Shown here: one piece after another, positions 34,980-42,865 of the stretch
How the letters are laid out: each line of letters begins with the position of its first letter
Position numbering within the stretch: position 1 is the stretch's first letter
Source: Geobacter sp. UBA5730
GTDB taxonomy: Bacteria; Desulfobacterota; Desulfuromonadia; Geobacterales; Pseudopelobacteraceae
Assembly (NCBI GenBank): GCA_002419465.1
Contig: DIGE01000001.1
Coordinates: 1 to 64,000 of the forward strand
Length of the DNA stretch: 64,000 nucleotides
Reading direction: 5' to 3'
Notes under the pieces: generated by a model
The model's database searches: none
Seen by the model: only the letters and a program-made list of their open reading frames with translations
What the model was told of the DNA's origin: nothing
Position numbers and translations under genes: made by a program

Positions 34980-36866
34980 ATGACCAACCACGAACTACAG
35001 ACCCTGCTGGCCCTTGACCGCTCAAAACTCTCACATGACGGGCGACCGCTCTACAACCGCCTGATCTTTGCCAGCTCCCCCTACCTGCTGCAACATGCCA
35101 AAAATCCGGTAAACTGGCGGGAATGGGATGACGAGGCACGGAATGAAGCCCGCCAACGCAACCTGCCGCTATTCGTCTCCATCGGCTACGCCACCTGTCA
35201 CTGGTGTCATGTGATGGCCCATGAATCATTCGAGGACGAGGAGGTGGCCGACATCCTCAATCATGCCTTTGTGCCGGTCAAGGTGGACCGGGAAGAGCGG
35301 CCCGACCTGGACGAATTCTGCATGGCTGCCTGCCAGACCATGACCGGCAGCGGCGGCTGGCCGCTGAACTGTTTCCTCAAACCGGACGGCACCCCCTTCT
35401 ATACCCTGACCTACCTGCCCAAAGAACCCCGCCGGGGCATGCCCGGCTTTCTGGAACTGCTGGAAAACATCGCCACGGTTTGGCAACACAAGCCGGATGC
35501 GGTGGATCGCAACGCCGGATCGTTGATGGAGGCGCTCTCCCAAATGGCCAGCCCACCGCCTCCAGATCCTAACGTATTGTTGACGACCCTGTCAGACCAA
35601 GCCGCTACCACCCTGCAGCGTATCTGCGATCACCAACATGGCGGCTTCGGCAACTCCCCCAAATTTCCGATGCCCCCCTACCTGCTGTTTCTGCTGCAAC
35701 GTGAAAACACAGCGCTACACGAACTGGCCTTCAAAAGCCTGCGAGCCATGCGATCCGGCGGCATCTGGGATCAGCTGGGCGGCGGCATCCACCGCTATAG
35801 CACCGACAGGCAGTGGCTGGTGCCCCACTTCGAAAAAATGCTCTACGATCAGGCCCTGGTGGCCTATGCCGCCCTGGGGGCCTACCACATCAGCAACGAT
35901 ACAACCTATCGGGAGATGACCGACAACCTGCTGGGATTTGTGCTGCGGGAACTGACCTCGCCACAGGGAGGCTTCTACTGCGGGCTGGATGCCGATTCAG
36001 AAGGACGTGAAGGGGCCTGCTATGTCTGGCGAAAACAGGAGATTGATCAGCTACTGAGAGACACTGCCGCACTGTTCTGCGACTATTACGGCGTGACCGC
36101 CGGAGGCAACTTCGAAGAACCGGGAGAAAATGTGCTGTTTCAGGCGGTGCCACTCCCGGAACTGGCAGCCCGCCACTCCTTGAGTGAAGCCGATGTCACC
36201 AGCCGCCTGGAACAATGCCACCGTAGCCTGTTGGAGCAACGCTCCCTGCGGGAACAACCGCTCAGGGATCTGAAAATCCTGACCAGCTGGAACGGCCTGA
36301 TGATTGCCGCACTGGCGCGGGGAGCCGCCCTGACCGGCAAGCAGGAATGGCTGACCGCAGCCCGTCGTGCAGCGGCCTTCATCGCCACCACACTCAGCTC
36401 CGACAATGGCCGCCTGCTACGCAGCTATCTGGTCACCGCCTCACCTGTCAAAGGCTTTCTGGAAGACTACGCCTGCCTGGCCTGGGGATACCTTGAGCTG
36501 CATCAGGCCAGCCATGAGCCGACAGATCTCGTACAGGCCGGCAACCTATGCAGAGAGGCGCTGTGCCTGTTTCGTTCCTCTGACGGCCGCCTGCGCACCG
36601 CCGGTAACGATGCCGAACAGTTGCCGATAACGCTGCCCGACCTGCACGACGGCGTGATCCCCAGCGGCGCCTCGGTGCTGGTCATGAACCTGGTCCGTCT
36701 GGCAGAACAAACCGATGATGAAGCATGGAGCAAGGAGGCTCAAGAGCTGCTACGGAGCTATCAGGGTAATCTGCAGCAAGCACCGGTCAACAGCCTCTGG
36801 ATGGTGCTAGCAGGGCTACACCTCCTGGAGGCCGGCAAACTGGCCTCAGAGACGACTACGCATTGA
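34980..36866 (+). CDS. thioredoxin-domain protein, YyaL/spermatogenesis-associated protein 20 family
   Basis: The 628-residue protein has an N-terminal DUF255 thioredoxin-like domain (about 20-180) with the CxxC site in ATCHWCHVM (about residue 76), then a six-hairpin glycosidase-like helical region (about 200-620; GGIWDQLGGGIHRYSTD, VPHFEKMLYDQA, FYCGLDADSEG, LTSWNGLMIAA). The family's activity is not established. An ATG at 34980 with AGGA eight bases upstream is the best start. Confidence 0.93.
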   Translation: MTNHELQTLLALDRSKLSHDGRPLYNRLIFASSPYLLQHAKNPVNWREWDDEARNEARQRNLPLFVSIGYATCHWCHVMAHESFEDEEVADILNHAFVPVKVDREERPDLDEFCMAACQTMTGSGGWPLNCFLKPDGTPFYTLTYLPKEPRRGMPGFLELLENIATVWQHKPDAVDRNAGSLMEALSQMASPPPPDPNVLLTTLSDQAATTLQRICDHQHGGFGNSPKFPMPPYLLFLLQRENTALHELAFKSLRAMRSGGIWDQLGGGIHRYSTDRQWLVPHFEKMLYDQALVAYAALGAYHISNDTTYREMTDNLLGFVLRELTSPQGGFYCGLDADSEGREGACYVWRKQEIDQLLRDTAALFCDYYGVTAGGNFEEPGENVLFQAVPLPELAARHSLSEADVTSRLEQCHRSLLEQRSLREQPLRDLKILTSWNGLMIAALARGAALTGKQEWLTAARRAAAFIATTLSSDNGRLLRSYLVTASPVKGFLEDYACLAWGYLELHQASHEPTDLVQAGNLCREALCLFRSSDGRLRTAGNDAEQLPITLPDLHDGVIPSGASVLVMNLVRLAEQTDDEAWSKEAQELLRSYQGNLQQAPVNSLWMVLAGLHLLEAGKLASETTTH

Positions 36867-36945
36867 ACAAACTCAATAGATATGCTAGTACCGCGTAACA
36901 TTTCATATTTCGTTTAGTTGCAACATACGGCACACTGGCGCAACT

Positions 36946-37290
36946 CATCCAAGGAGGCCGCTGCTTGAACAATGGCAACGCGCCATGGCACGTGGCTCAG
37001 CCGGCATACTGGTAATAGACGAAATTCAGAAAGTCCCCAACTGGACGGAAACCGTTAAAGCGCTCTGAGACAAAGGCAACCACGGTGTCCGTCTGGTAGT
37101 GCTTGGCTCAAGCGCTCTTCAGATTCAGCAAGGTCTTACCGAAAGCCTGGCCGGCAGATTCGAGCTCATGCGCATCCACCACTGGTCGTATCCTGAATTG
37201 CAACAGGCATTCGGCTACAATCTGAATCGTTATCTTACCTACAGCGGCTATCCTGGAGCCGTAACCTACGAGCACGATTTCGAACGCTGA
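36946..37290 (+). pseudogene. remnant of a DUF4143-type AAA+ ATPase gene
   Basis: One plus-strand frame reads like the middle of an ATP-binding protein with a DUF4143-like tail: LVIDEIQKVPNWTETVKAL (Walker B, about 37011-37065), GSSALQIQQGLTESLAGRFE and YSGYPGA. The N-terminal Walker A part is missing, a TGA (37066-37068) stands where the family usually has Trp, and a second TGA (37288-37290) again follows at a likely Trp position. After that the reading changes to sequence from another gene. No start or ribosome site is seen; this is a dead fragment. Confidence 0.8.
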
Positions 37291-37386
37291 TACGCTCTGC
37301 ATGATCCCCATCAGCATCACCGCCAACAGGACCAGCAGATAGGTGTAGCCATGATTATTCTGCAGGAAGACAATCCGAACCGTCAT
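37288..37386 (-). pseudogene. 5' fragment of a prepilin-like (pseudopilin) gene
   Basis: The minus strand has a good ribosome site (GGAGG) and an ATG at 37386, then about 33 codons of a prepilin-type N-terminus: a short leader ending NNHG, followed by the hydrophobic helix YTYLLVLLAVMLMGIMQSV. Cleavage would be at G|Y; the usual Glu at +5 is absent, as in some minor pseudopilins. At about 37288 the frame enters the antisense of the ATPase remnant, so the rest of the gene is lost. The open frame continues to 37108 but this part is fusion debris. Confidence 0.7.
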
Positions 37387-37495
37387 GAGTTCCCTCCGGC
37401 GCCATCTGCCACCGACAACAAAACACCTTTAACTCTACGTAGTTGTATACACGCTTGAGCTGCACCCGTCCAGTTCCATGGTAGCTTCGGCAAAC

Positions 37496-37526
37496 AAAAA
37501 AAGGCCCGGTCACTGACCGGGCCTTT
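37496..37526 (-). terminator. terminator after the PilZ gene
   Basis: An 11-bp stem AAAGGCCCGGT / ACCGGGCCTTT with a 5-base loop is followed on the minus strand by TTTTTTTG. It lies 31 bases after the PilZ stop. Confidence 0.85.
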
Positions 37527-37556
37527 GGATCAATACTCCAACAGCAGCTTACAAGC

Positions 37557-38276
37557 TTACTCGATGACCATCCCCTCTTTGAGCGCCAGAATTATCTCTA
37601 CCTGGCGCTGATAGATGAACCTGCCGATGGCCGAGTCAGTGATCCTGTCCGGAGCGATGGTGAAGATACAGACCTGTTGGTTGTCGTTGTTGCTCGGTTT
37701 TGCCCTGACAAACAGTGCCGGCATGGTCAGTGGCGTGCCCTCCAACGGAAAGCTTATCACCCCTGCACCTTCGACCGTTGCGGGCACGATGCCGTTAGAA
37801 AGCAGGGAAATACCGGTAGCGGAGATATCAATCATGGTTCCGGTGATAACCACCTGGCCGCAGATAAAGGTTACCGGCAAAGCCCCGGTGACCTTGACCC
37901 GAACCGCCTCCCGGCGATCTGCCCTGATCTGGGCATAGGCGAAGTTGTGCAGGATAGCGGCTTTTTTGGGTACATTGACATAGGCTGCGTAACAATGCAC
38001 CCCCAGCCCCTTGCCAAAGTGCTGGCTTTTAATCAGGGTGCTGTTGTTCTGCTTCATAATCAGGGCCTGGTGTTCGTGCACCGACAGCTCGACACTGTCA
38101 TCTTCAACAGTTGCGATGGTGGCGCTGTAACAGACCGGCACCTCGTTACAGTAATTAAGCAAACTGAGATCGCACTTCAGGCGTCCGTCCTGCATGGCCG
38201 AAAACACCTTGATGATGGCGTCAGCATCTGACTTGCCATCATTGATGGTTACCAGCTGATAGTGATCATTTCCCAT
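37557..38276 (-). CDS. PilZ-domain c-di-GMP receptor protein
   Basis: The 239-residue protein has an N-terminal YcgR-like domain (about 1-110) and a C-terminal PilZ domain with RADRREAVRVKV (the RxxxR c-di-GMP motif, about 118-130) and MIDISATGISLLS (the D/NxSxxG motif, about 150-160). Both binding motifs are intact, so it should bind c-di-GMP. No flagellar gene is near. I prefer the ATG at 38276, which has AAGG six bases upstream. Confidence 0.88.
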   Translation of the reverse strand: MGNDHYQLVTINDGKSDADAIIKVFSAMQDGRLKCDLSLLNYCNEVPVCYSATIATVEDDSVELSVHEHQALIMKQNNSTLIKSQHFGKGLGVHCYAAYVNVPKKAAILHNFAYAQIRADRREAVRVKVTGALPVTFICGQVVITGTMIDISATGISLLSNGIVPATVEGAGVISFPLEGTPLTMPALFVRAKPSNNDNQQVCIFTIAPDRITDSAIGRFIYQRQVEIILALKEGMVIE

Positions 38277-38357
38277 GTAAAGCCTTATCTGTCGAGCATA
38301 ACGGCACCGGACAGCCATGAAATTCGTGGCAAGCACGAGTTGTTTAGCACACCTATT

Positions 38358-38389
38358 AAAAAAGGGCTATGCCTGACAGCAAAGCCCCT
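38358..38389 (-). terminator. terminator after tRNA-Val
   Basis: On the minus strand an imperfect hairpin (AGGGGCT ... AGCCC with an inner GC/GGC pairing) is followed by TTTTTTAA, nine bases after the tRNA CCA end. Confidence 0.65.
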
Positions 38390-38398
38390 TGATTTTTA

Positions 38399-38473
38399 TG
38401 GTGCGCGCTACTGGGATTGAACCAGTGACCCCTGCCGTGTGAAGGCAGTGCTCTCCCGCTGAGCTAAGCGCGC
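38399..38473 (-). tRNA. tRNA-Val (anticodon CAC)
   Basis: The minus strand folds as a full tRNA: 7-bp acceptor GCGCGCT / AGCGCGC, D arm AGCTCAGCGGGAGAGC, anticodon stem CTGCC / GGCAG with the loop TTCACAC (anticodon CAC at the centre), T arm CTGGTTCAATCCCAG, and an encoded CCA. It reads GTG valine codons. It is 75 nt long with the CCA. Confidence 0.97.
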
Positions 38474-38516
38474 GTGAAGTTTGTTAAGTAGCAAAGTTAC
38501 CCCGCCATGTCAAGTT

Positions 38517-39734
38517 TTACATGATGTTAAAGGTGGTGTGGATCGACTTCTGCAGGTCTTCAATCCGCAGCACCGCCTGCCGGATCCGCTCCCGTTCTTC
38601 ATGCTCCAGCATCAGCGGGTCCAGGTAGTAGGAGTCTTTCTGGATCCCCTTGATGGCCTTGATTTGCAAGAGGATGCGATAGCGGGTAAGGACCTCATAG
38701 GCATCCAGCAATCCCTTGGCCACGGCCGGAGAAAAGCTGCCCTCCTGTTCCAGCATCCTGATGCGCTCAACGGTACTGGTGGCCGCCAGCCCCTGGCTGA
38801 TGGCCAGAATCCGCACGTTCATCACCAGCGGAGCCCAGGCCAGCAGCTTGATGTTGAACTCGCCCTTGTGATCGCCGCTGGGCTCTGTCCAGAGCCGACG
38901 CATGAAGCCCAGAGCCAGCTTCATCTCGGTAGCGGCGCGGGCCATCCCCCACAACACCCGGAAATGCTCTTTTTCCATATCCCGCACCAACTCGATAAAA
39001 CGCTCGCCCAATAGCTGGTTGCCCCCCACATGACGGGCATCGGAGAGTACGATCAGATCCATCATGTTCTTGGCAAAATCCTCCACCTCGTAGCGCACAA
39101 TGGCAAACAGCCGCTTGCGCCACTGGGAGTAGGAACCGCGCCAGGTAGGATTACTGGTCATGATGTCACCGGTGCAGCGCTTGAAACCGGCAGCCTCCAG
39201 ACAATCGACCAGCCGATTGCCGAACTCCTCGAACCAGCTATCGGCCTGTTCTCCACCATTGTCCTCATAGACAATCAGGTAGTCCTGATCGGTGATCAGG
39301 GTCTGTTCTTTACGGCCGTCGCTCCCCATGCTGATCAGGGCAAAAGAGACCGGTGGAACCGACTTGCCGGCATCTTGCATCTCATCAACTACAATCTGGA
39401 GTGCTCGTTCAGCCAGCAAATCACGGTAGTGGGTGCAGGACTGATGGAGATGGGCAACCGAGCCGGCCAGAATAAAACGTTCCAGCTCAATCCGGTTAAG
39501 CTCTTCATGAATATCGCGCAAGGCCGCTGCTTCGGCGGTGGCAATCAGGGACCGCTGCTGGTCGGCCTGAATATCCCAGTCAGCAAAACGGCGCTGTTCA
39601 CTACTCAAAGACTCACGCAGACGCTCCAGCACCAGGCCGATTTCCTCGGCAGTGCAAACCCGCGTGATCTGCGTCAAAGCGGGCAGGCTATCCAGGGCCG
39701 CTAGTGGGTTTTGAGGGGGGGGTTGTGTGTCCAC
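38517..39734 (-). CDS. DUF294 nucleotidyltransferase-like protein
   Basis: The 405-residue protein has a DUF294 nucleotidyltransferase-like core with ALISMGSDGRKEQTLITDQDYLIVYED (split; the GS...D.D metal motif, about 133-158) and a C-terminal DUF294_C helical domain (about 250-395). Related proteins usually carry N-terminal cyclic-nucleotide and CBS domains, which are absent here; residues 1-110 are helical instead. The start is a GTG at 39734 with GAGGA five bases upstream; the longer frame runs back through the actP terminator and is unlikely. Members resemble GlnD-type signal enzymes but the target is unknown. Confidence 0.82.
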   Translation of the reverse strand: MDTQPPPQNPLAALDSLPALTQITRVCTAEEIGLVLERLRESLSSEQRRFADWDIQADQQRSLIATAEAAALRDIHEELNRIELERFILAGSVAHLHQSCTHYRDLLAERALQIVVDEMQDAGKSVPPVSFALISMGSDGRKEQTLITDQDYLIVYEDNGGEQADSWFEEFGNRLVDCLEAAGFKRCTGDIMTSNPTWRGSYSQWRKRLFAIVRYEVEDFAKNMMDLIVLSDARHVGGNQLLGERFIELVRDMEKEHFRVLWGMARAATEMKLALGFMRRLWTEPSGDHKGEFNIKLLAWAPLVMNVRILAISQGLAATSTVERIRMLEQEGSFSPAVAKGLLDAYEVLTRYRILLQIKAIKGIQKDSYYLDPLMLEHEERERIRQAVLRIEDLQKSIHTTFNIM

Positions 39735-39755
39735 AGGCTTCCTCGCAATCACAAA

Positions 39756-39786
39756 AAAAGGGGGAGGCACCATCGCCTCCCCCACT
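39756..39786 (-). terminator. terminator after actP
   Basis: A perfect 9-bp stem GGGGGAGGC / GCCTCCCCC with a 6-base loop is followed on the minus strand by TTTTTTT. It lies 29 bases after the actP stop and separates it from the DUF294 gene. Confidence 0.88.
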
Positions 39787-39814
39787 ATAGCACAGGTCAT
39801 GAAATTGGAAAGGT

Positions 39815-41797
39815 CTAGTGGTCGACAGCCTTGGCCATACCCAGGCCGGTGTTCTGACGGACATAGACTTCGTCCCACATCTCTTCTGCCTTCTTGCTGG
39901 GGAAGGCCAGCGTTGCCAGGATGGCAGCGATGAAGCCCAGCGGTATGGAGAGGATACCGGGGTTTTTCAAGCCAAAGAGCGGTTTGGAAAGTCCCAGCAT
40001 GGACTTGCCACCACGGTTCTTGATCTCTTCAGCCTTCTTGGCTTCGATGGTATTCATGGTTTTTTCCATGGCTTCCGGCTTGACCTTGCCTGCGGCAATG
40101 TCACCCTCAAGCTTGGTGTAGGCTGCCTTGGCATTGTTGGCAACCACTTCAGGGTAGGTCATGTTGGGGGAGATCATCACCAGGCCGATGGAAGCCACGG
40201 TACCCACAACCAGACCGGCAACCACGCCGGCAGTGTTAAACTTCTTCCAGAACAGCGACATGACAACGACCGGCAGGTTGCCGGAGGAAGCAACGGCAAA
40301 GGCCAGGGCCACCAGGTGAGCAACGTTCTGCTTCTCGGCAGCAATGCCGATGGCGATGCCAACCGCGCCTACGCAGAAGGAGGTGATCCGGGCAGCCATA
40401 ACCTGCTCATGCTGGTCGGCATGACCGTTTTTAATGACGTTGACGTAGATGTCATGGGCAATCGCAGCGGAGGCAGCCAGAACCAGACCGGAGACAACCG
40501 CCAGGATGGTGGCGAAGGCAACTGCGCAGAGGAAGGCCAGCAGCAGGTCACCAAGGAACGGTGAAAACTCGCCGCCCAGCTGTTTTGCCAGCATCATGGC
40601 AGCCATATTGCCGCCTGCGTCGACTGATTTAATGGCCTGCGGGGTGACGTTGATGGCAGCGCCAAAGCCCAGCAGGGTGGTCAGGATGTAGAAGAAGCCG
40701 ATGATGAACATCGCCACGATAACCGATTTACGGGCAGCCTGTGCAGTCGGGACGGTGAAGAAGCGCATCAGGATGTGGGGCATACCGGCAGTACCCAGCA
40801 CCAGCGCCATACCCAGGGAGATCTGGTCCAGCGGATTGGTCAGGAACAGACCGGGCTCAAGGAAGCGTTGTCCGGCATCGGCCGTGGCTGTACCGGCAGC
40901 AGATTCTTTCAGGTAGATCGGCAGCAGCTTGACATGGTCAATAATGTTCTGGTTGGTGGCGATGTCGTTGAAGAACTGCAGCGGGCTGAAACCAGACTTG
41001 ATGGCAACCAGTATCGACAGCACGAAGGTGCCGGTCATCAGCAGACCAGCCTTGATGATCTGAACCCAGGTAGTGGCGGTCATACCACCGAACACCACGT
41101 AACCAACCATCAGGATACCGACGCCGATGATGGCGGTCTTGTACGGAATGCCGATCAGAAGTTGCATCAGTTTACCGGCACCAACCATCTGGGCAGTCAG
41201 GTAGAAGGTGGAAACGGCAACGGTGGAGATGGCGGCCACGGCGCGCACCGGTTTGGGGTCAGTCCGGAAGGAAAGGATGTCGCCCAGGGTGTACTTGCCT
41301 GCGTTGCGGCAGGGCTCGGCCACGATCAGCAGCACGGTGATGTAAGCCACCAGCCAGCCGACCGAGTACATGAACCCGTCATAACCGTAGAGGGAGATCA
41401 TGCCGGAAATACCCAGGAAGGAGGCAGCCGACATATAGTCACCGGCAATGGCCCAGCCGTTCTGAGTACCGGTGATACCACCACCGGCGGTGTAGAAGTC
41501 GGAAGCTGACTTGGTCTTTTTGGCTGACCAGACAACTACGCACATGGTTGCACCAATGATGATCAGGAAGATCGGGATGGTGACCTTGGGGTTGGCCTTC
41601 AGCGTGGTCGGGGTGGCAGCTTTGGCCGGGGCAGCGGCAACCGGCGGTACTGCCGGAGTAACTGCAGGAGCAGTTGCAGTGGCAGGAGCCGGAGCAGCAA
41701 CAGCAGGCTTGGTGTCAGGGGCAGCGGCGGGCTCTGCAGCATAGGCGGCGAAGCTTAAGGAGAGGACGCAACCAAGGGCAATTAAAAGTCTCTTCAT
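39815..41797 (-). CDS. actP: acetate/cation symporter ActP
   Basis: The 660-residue protein is a sodium:solute symporter of the ActP type, taking up acetate. It has an N-terminal signal-like segment (residues 1-20), a long Ala/Pro-rich linker (about 21-70), then about 13 membrane segments. Typical parts are ASDFYTAGGGITGTQNGWAIAGDYMSAASFLG, GMPHILMRFFTVP and FATILAVVSGLVLAASAA (each within the family pattern). The cytoplasmic insert near residues 540-600 is Lys/Glu-rich. It is cotranscribed with the DUF485 gene, as in E. coli yjcH-actP. Confidence 0.95.
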   Translation of the reverse strand: MKRLLIALGCVLSLSFAAYAAEPAAAPDTKPAVAAPAPATATAPAVTPAVPPVAAAPAKAATPTTLKANPKVTIPIFLIIIGATMCVVVWSAKKTKSASDFYTAGGGITGTQNGWAIAGDYMSAASFLGISGMISLYGYDGFMYSVGWLVAYITVLLIVAEPCRNAGKYTLGDILSFRTDPKPVRAVAAISTVAVSTFYLTAQMVGAGKLMQLLIGIPYKTAIIGVGILMVGYVVFGGMTATTWVQIIKAGLLMTGTFVLSILVAIKSGFSPLQFFNDIATNQNIIDHVKLLPIYLKESAAGTATADAGQRFLEPGLFLTNPLDQISLGMALVLGTAGMPHILMRFFTVPTAQAARKSVIVAMFIIGFFYILTTLLGFGAAINVTPQAIKSVDAGGNMAAMMLAKQLGGEFSPFLGDLLLAFLCAVAFATILAVVSGLVLAASAAIAHDIYVNVIKNGHADQHEQVMAARITSFCVGAVGIAIGIAAEKQNVAHLVALAFAVASSGNLPVVVMSLFWKKFNTAGVVAGLVVGTVASIGLVMISPNMTYPEVVANNAKAAYTKLEGDIAAGKVKPEAMEKTMNTIEAKKAEEIKNRGGKSMLGLSKPLFGLKNPGILSIPLGFIAAILATLAFPSKKAEEMWDEVYVRQNTGLGMAKAVDH

Positions 41798-41808
41798 GGA
41801 TTCACCTC

Positions 41809-42117
41809 CTAATGAAGTTCACTGACCAGTTCTCTGGTCAGGCGGTCAAAGTCCTTGTTGGCAACATGGGCATAGTACATGGCCAGCCCCCAGGACACAA
41901 AAAACTGCGACAATGCGAAAATGTAGCCAAAGTTAACCCGCCCCAGGATCTGGATCTTAAAGAGACCCGGTGCATAGGCTGCCCCGATCGGGAGCAGGAA
42001 GTAATACACTAAAGAAAAAATCCACCAGCCGAACAGGAAGGCCGTTTTCTTGTGGTGCAGCTCGATAAATTTGGGACTTTTGGCTATCGCTGACCAGTCG
42101 TACGTCTTTTCCGCCAT
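41809..42117 (-). CDS. DUF485 membrane protein (YjcH-like)
   Basis: The 102-residue protein has two membrane segments (about 28-48 and 65-85) and the family's closing YYAHVANKDFDRLTRE. DUF485 proteins are the small partner found directly ahead of ActP. It has AAAGGAG eight bases before the ATG and a leader of about 205 bases. Confidence 0.93.
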   Translation of the reverse strand: MAEKTYDWSAIAKSPKFIELHHKKTAFLFGWWIFSLVYYFLLPIGAAYAPGLFKIQILGRVNFGYIFALSQFFVSWGLAMYYAHVANKDFDRLTRELVSELH

Positions 42118-42305
42118 GATTAGTTACTCCTTTCCATGAAAATGTGGGAATTTTACAAACCAACGCCAAACTGCTCCTTCTGTACATTCCTCCTTTCGAA
42201 TCTATTCTCTTTTTTATTCAGATCTTAGACTCAGGTATCCGCCATATACGAGGAACAGGAACTCGTGGTTACTTCATGAGACCGAAACCAGCGATTGTTT
42301 TAAAA

Positions 42306-42315
42306 ATGTATACAT
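42306..42315. promoter_or_regulatory. ATGTATACAT palindrome, candidate operator of the acetate uptake operon
   Basis: A perfect 10-base palindrome lies about +7 to +16 from the predicted start of the DUF485-actP transcript. A nearly identical site (ATGTATACAG) lies at the same place in front of gltA, so a shared repressor is likely. Confidence 0.5.
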
Positions 42316-42328
42316 CGCACGTTGCAAC

Positions 42329-42358
42329 TTTTTATCACGTCGTTCTAAAAACCGTCAA
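42329..42358 (-). promoter_or_regulatory. predicted promoter of DUF485-actP
   Basis: Minus strand: -35 TTGACG (42358-42353), 18-nt spacer, -10 TAAAAA (42334-42329), with A/T-rich sequence upstream (to about 42430) that could be an UP element. The start would be near 42322. Confidence 0.55.
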
Positions 42359-42435
42359 CAAAAAATTTTTTACTGCGCCGCAATCAAAAATTAAACATTA
42401 AATTACATATAGTTAAAAAATTTACAACTTTCAAA

Positions 42436-42700
42436 ACAATAAAAAACCAAAGGACCTGGCCACCCAGAAATCATTGTTTTATTCGATCAATAAGCGAGCC
42501 ATTGGCCTGGTATTTTTCAACACTGTTCGACCTGACAGGCCTGGATTTACCGGCAAACTCTGCGCAAACCAGCAAGGCGACATCGCTGCCGCCCTGCTGG
42601 CCTGGATTAAAAACTGTCCAAGCCGCTATTCCGGCATAAAAACAACAGAACTACCGCAGGGCCGCTTACCCTGGGCAGCAGCTCGTCCTATCAGCAGTTT
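42436..42700. other. gene-free stretch between actP and the acyl-CoA synthetase operon
   Basis: About 265 bases without a supported gene. An open frame of 86 codons (42474-42734, plus strand) has only a TTG start, no ribosome site and no recognisable family, so I leave it uncalled. The left part is A/T-rich and the right part has normal composition, which may mean a decayed gene. Confidence 0.4.
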
Positions 42701-42705
42701 TTCGC

Positions 42706-42735
42706 TTGTTATCGTGGAGAGTTCACGTTTATAGT
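42706..42735 (+). promoter_or_regulatory. predicted promoter of the acyl-CoA synthetase gene
   Basis: TTGTTA (42706-42711), 18-nt spacer, TATAGT (42730-42735). The leader to the ATG at 42866 would be about 125 bases long. Confidence 0.5.
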
Positions 42736-42865
42736 GCACTACCTTACCCCCGTCGCATGCGTGATCCGCACGTTCGGCAGATTCAGATCACACTTCGATG
42801 AACCCTTAAACAACCCAATCGCGGCACGTATAAAACATACATTCGGCATCAGCACGGAGGCGACT

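Noticed and set aside
37441..37456. Another TGTATACA site near the pseudopilin fragment
   Set aside because: Not placed by a promoter with the same geometry as at actP and gltA, so it is likely chance.
42118..42187. Frame beginning at 42187 in front of the DUF485 gene, with GGAGGA directly before an ATG
   Set aside because: The gap between ribosome site and ATG is about one base, too short, and the frame is out of phase with DUF485 for most of its length.
42474..42734. 86-codon plus-strand frame ahead of the acyl-CoA synthetase gene
   Set aside because: Only a TTG start, no ribosome site and no recognisable motif. It stays as unexplained sequence.
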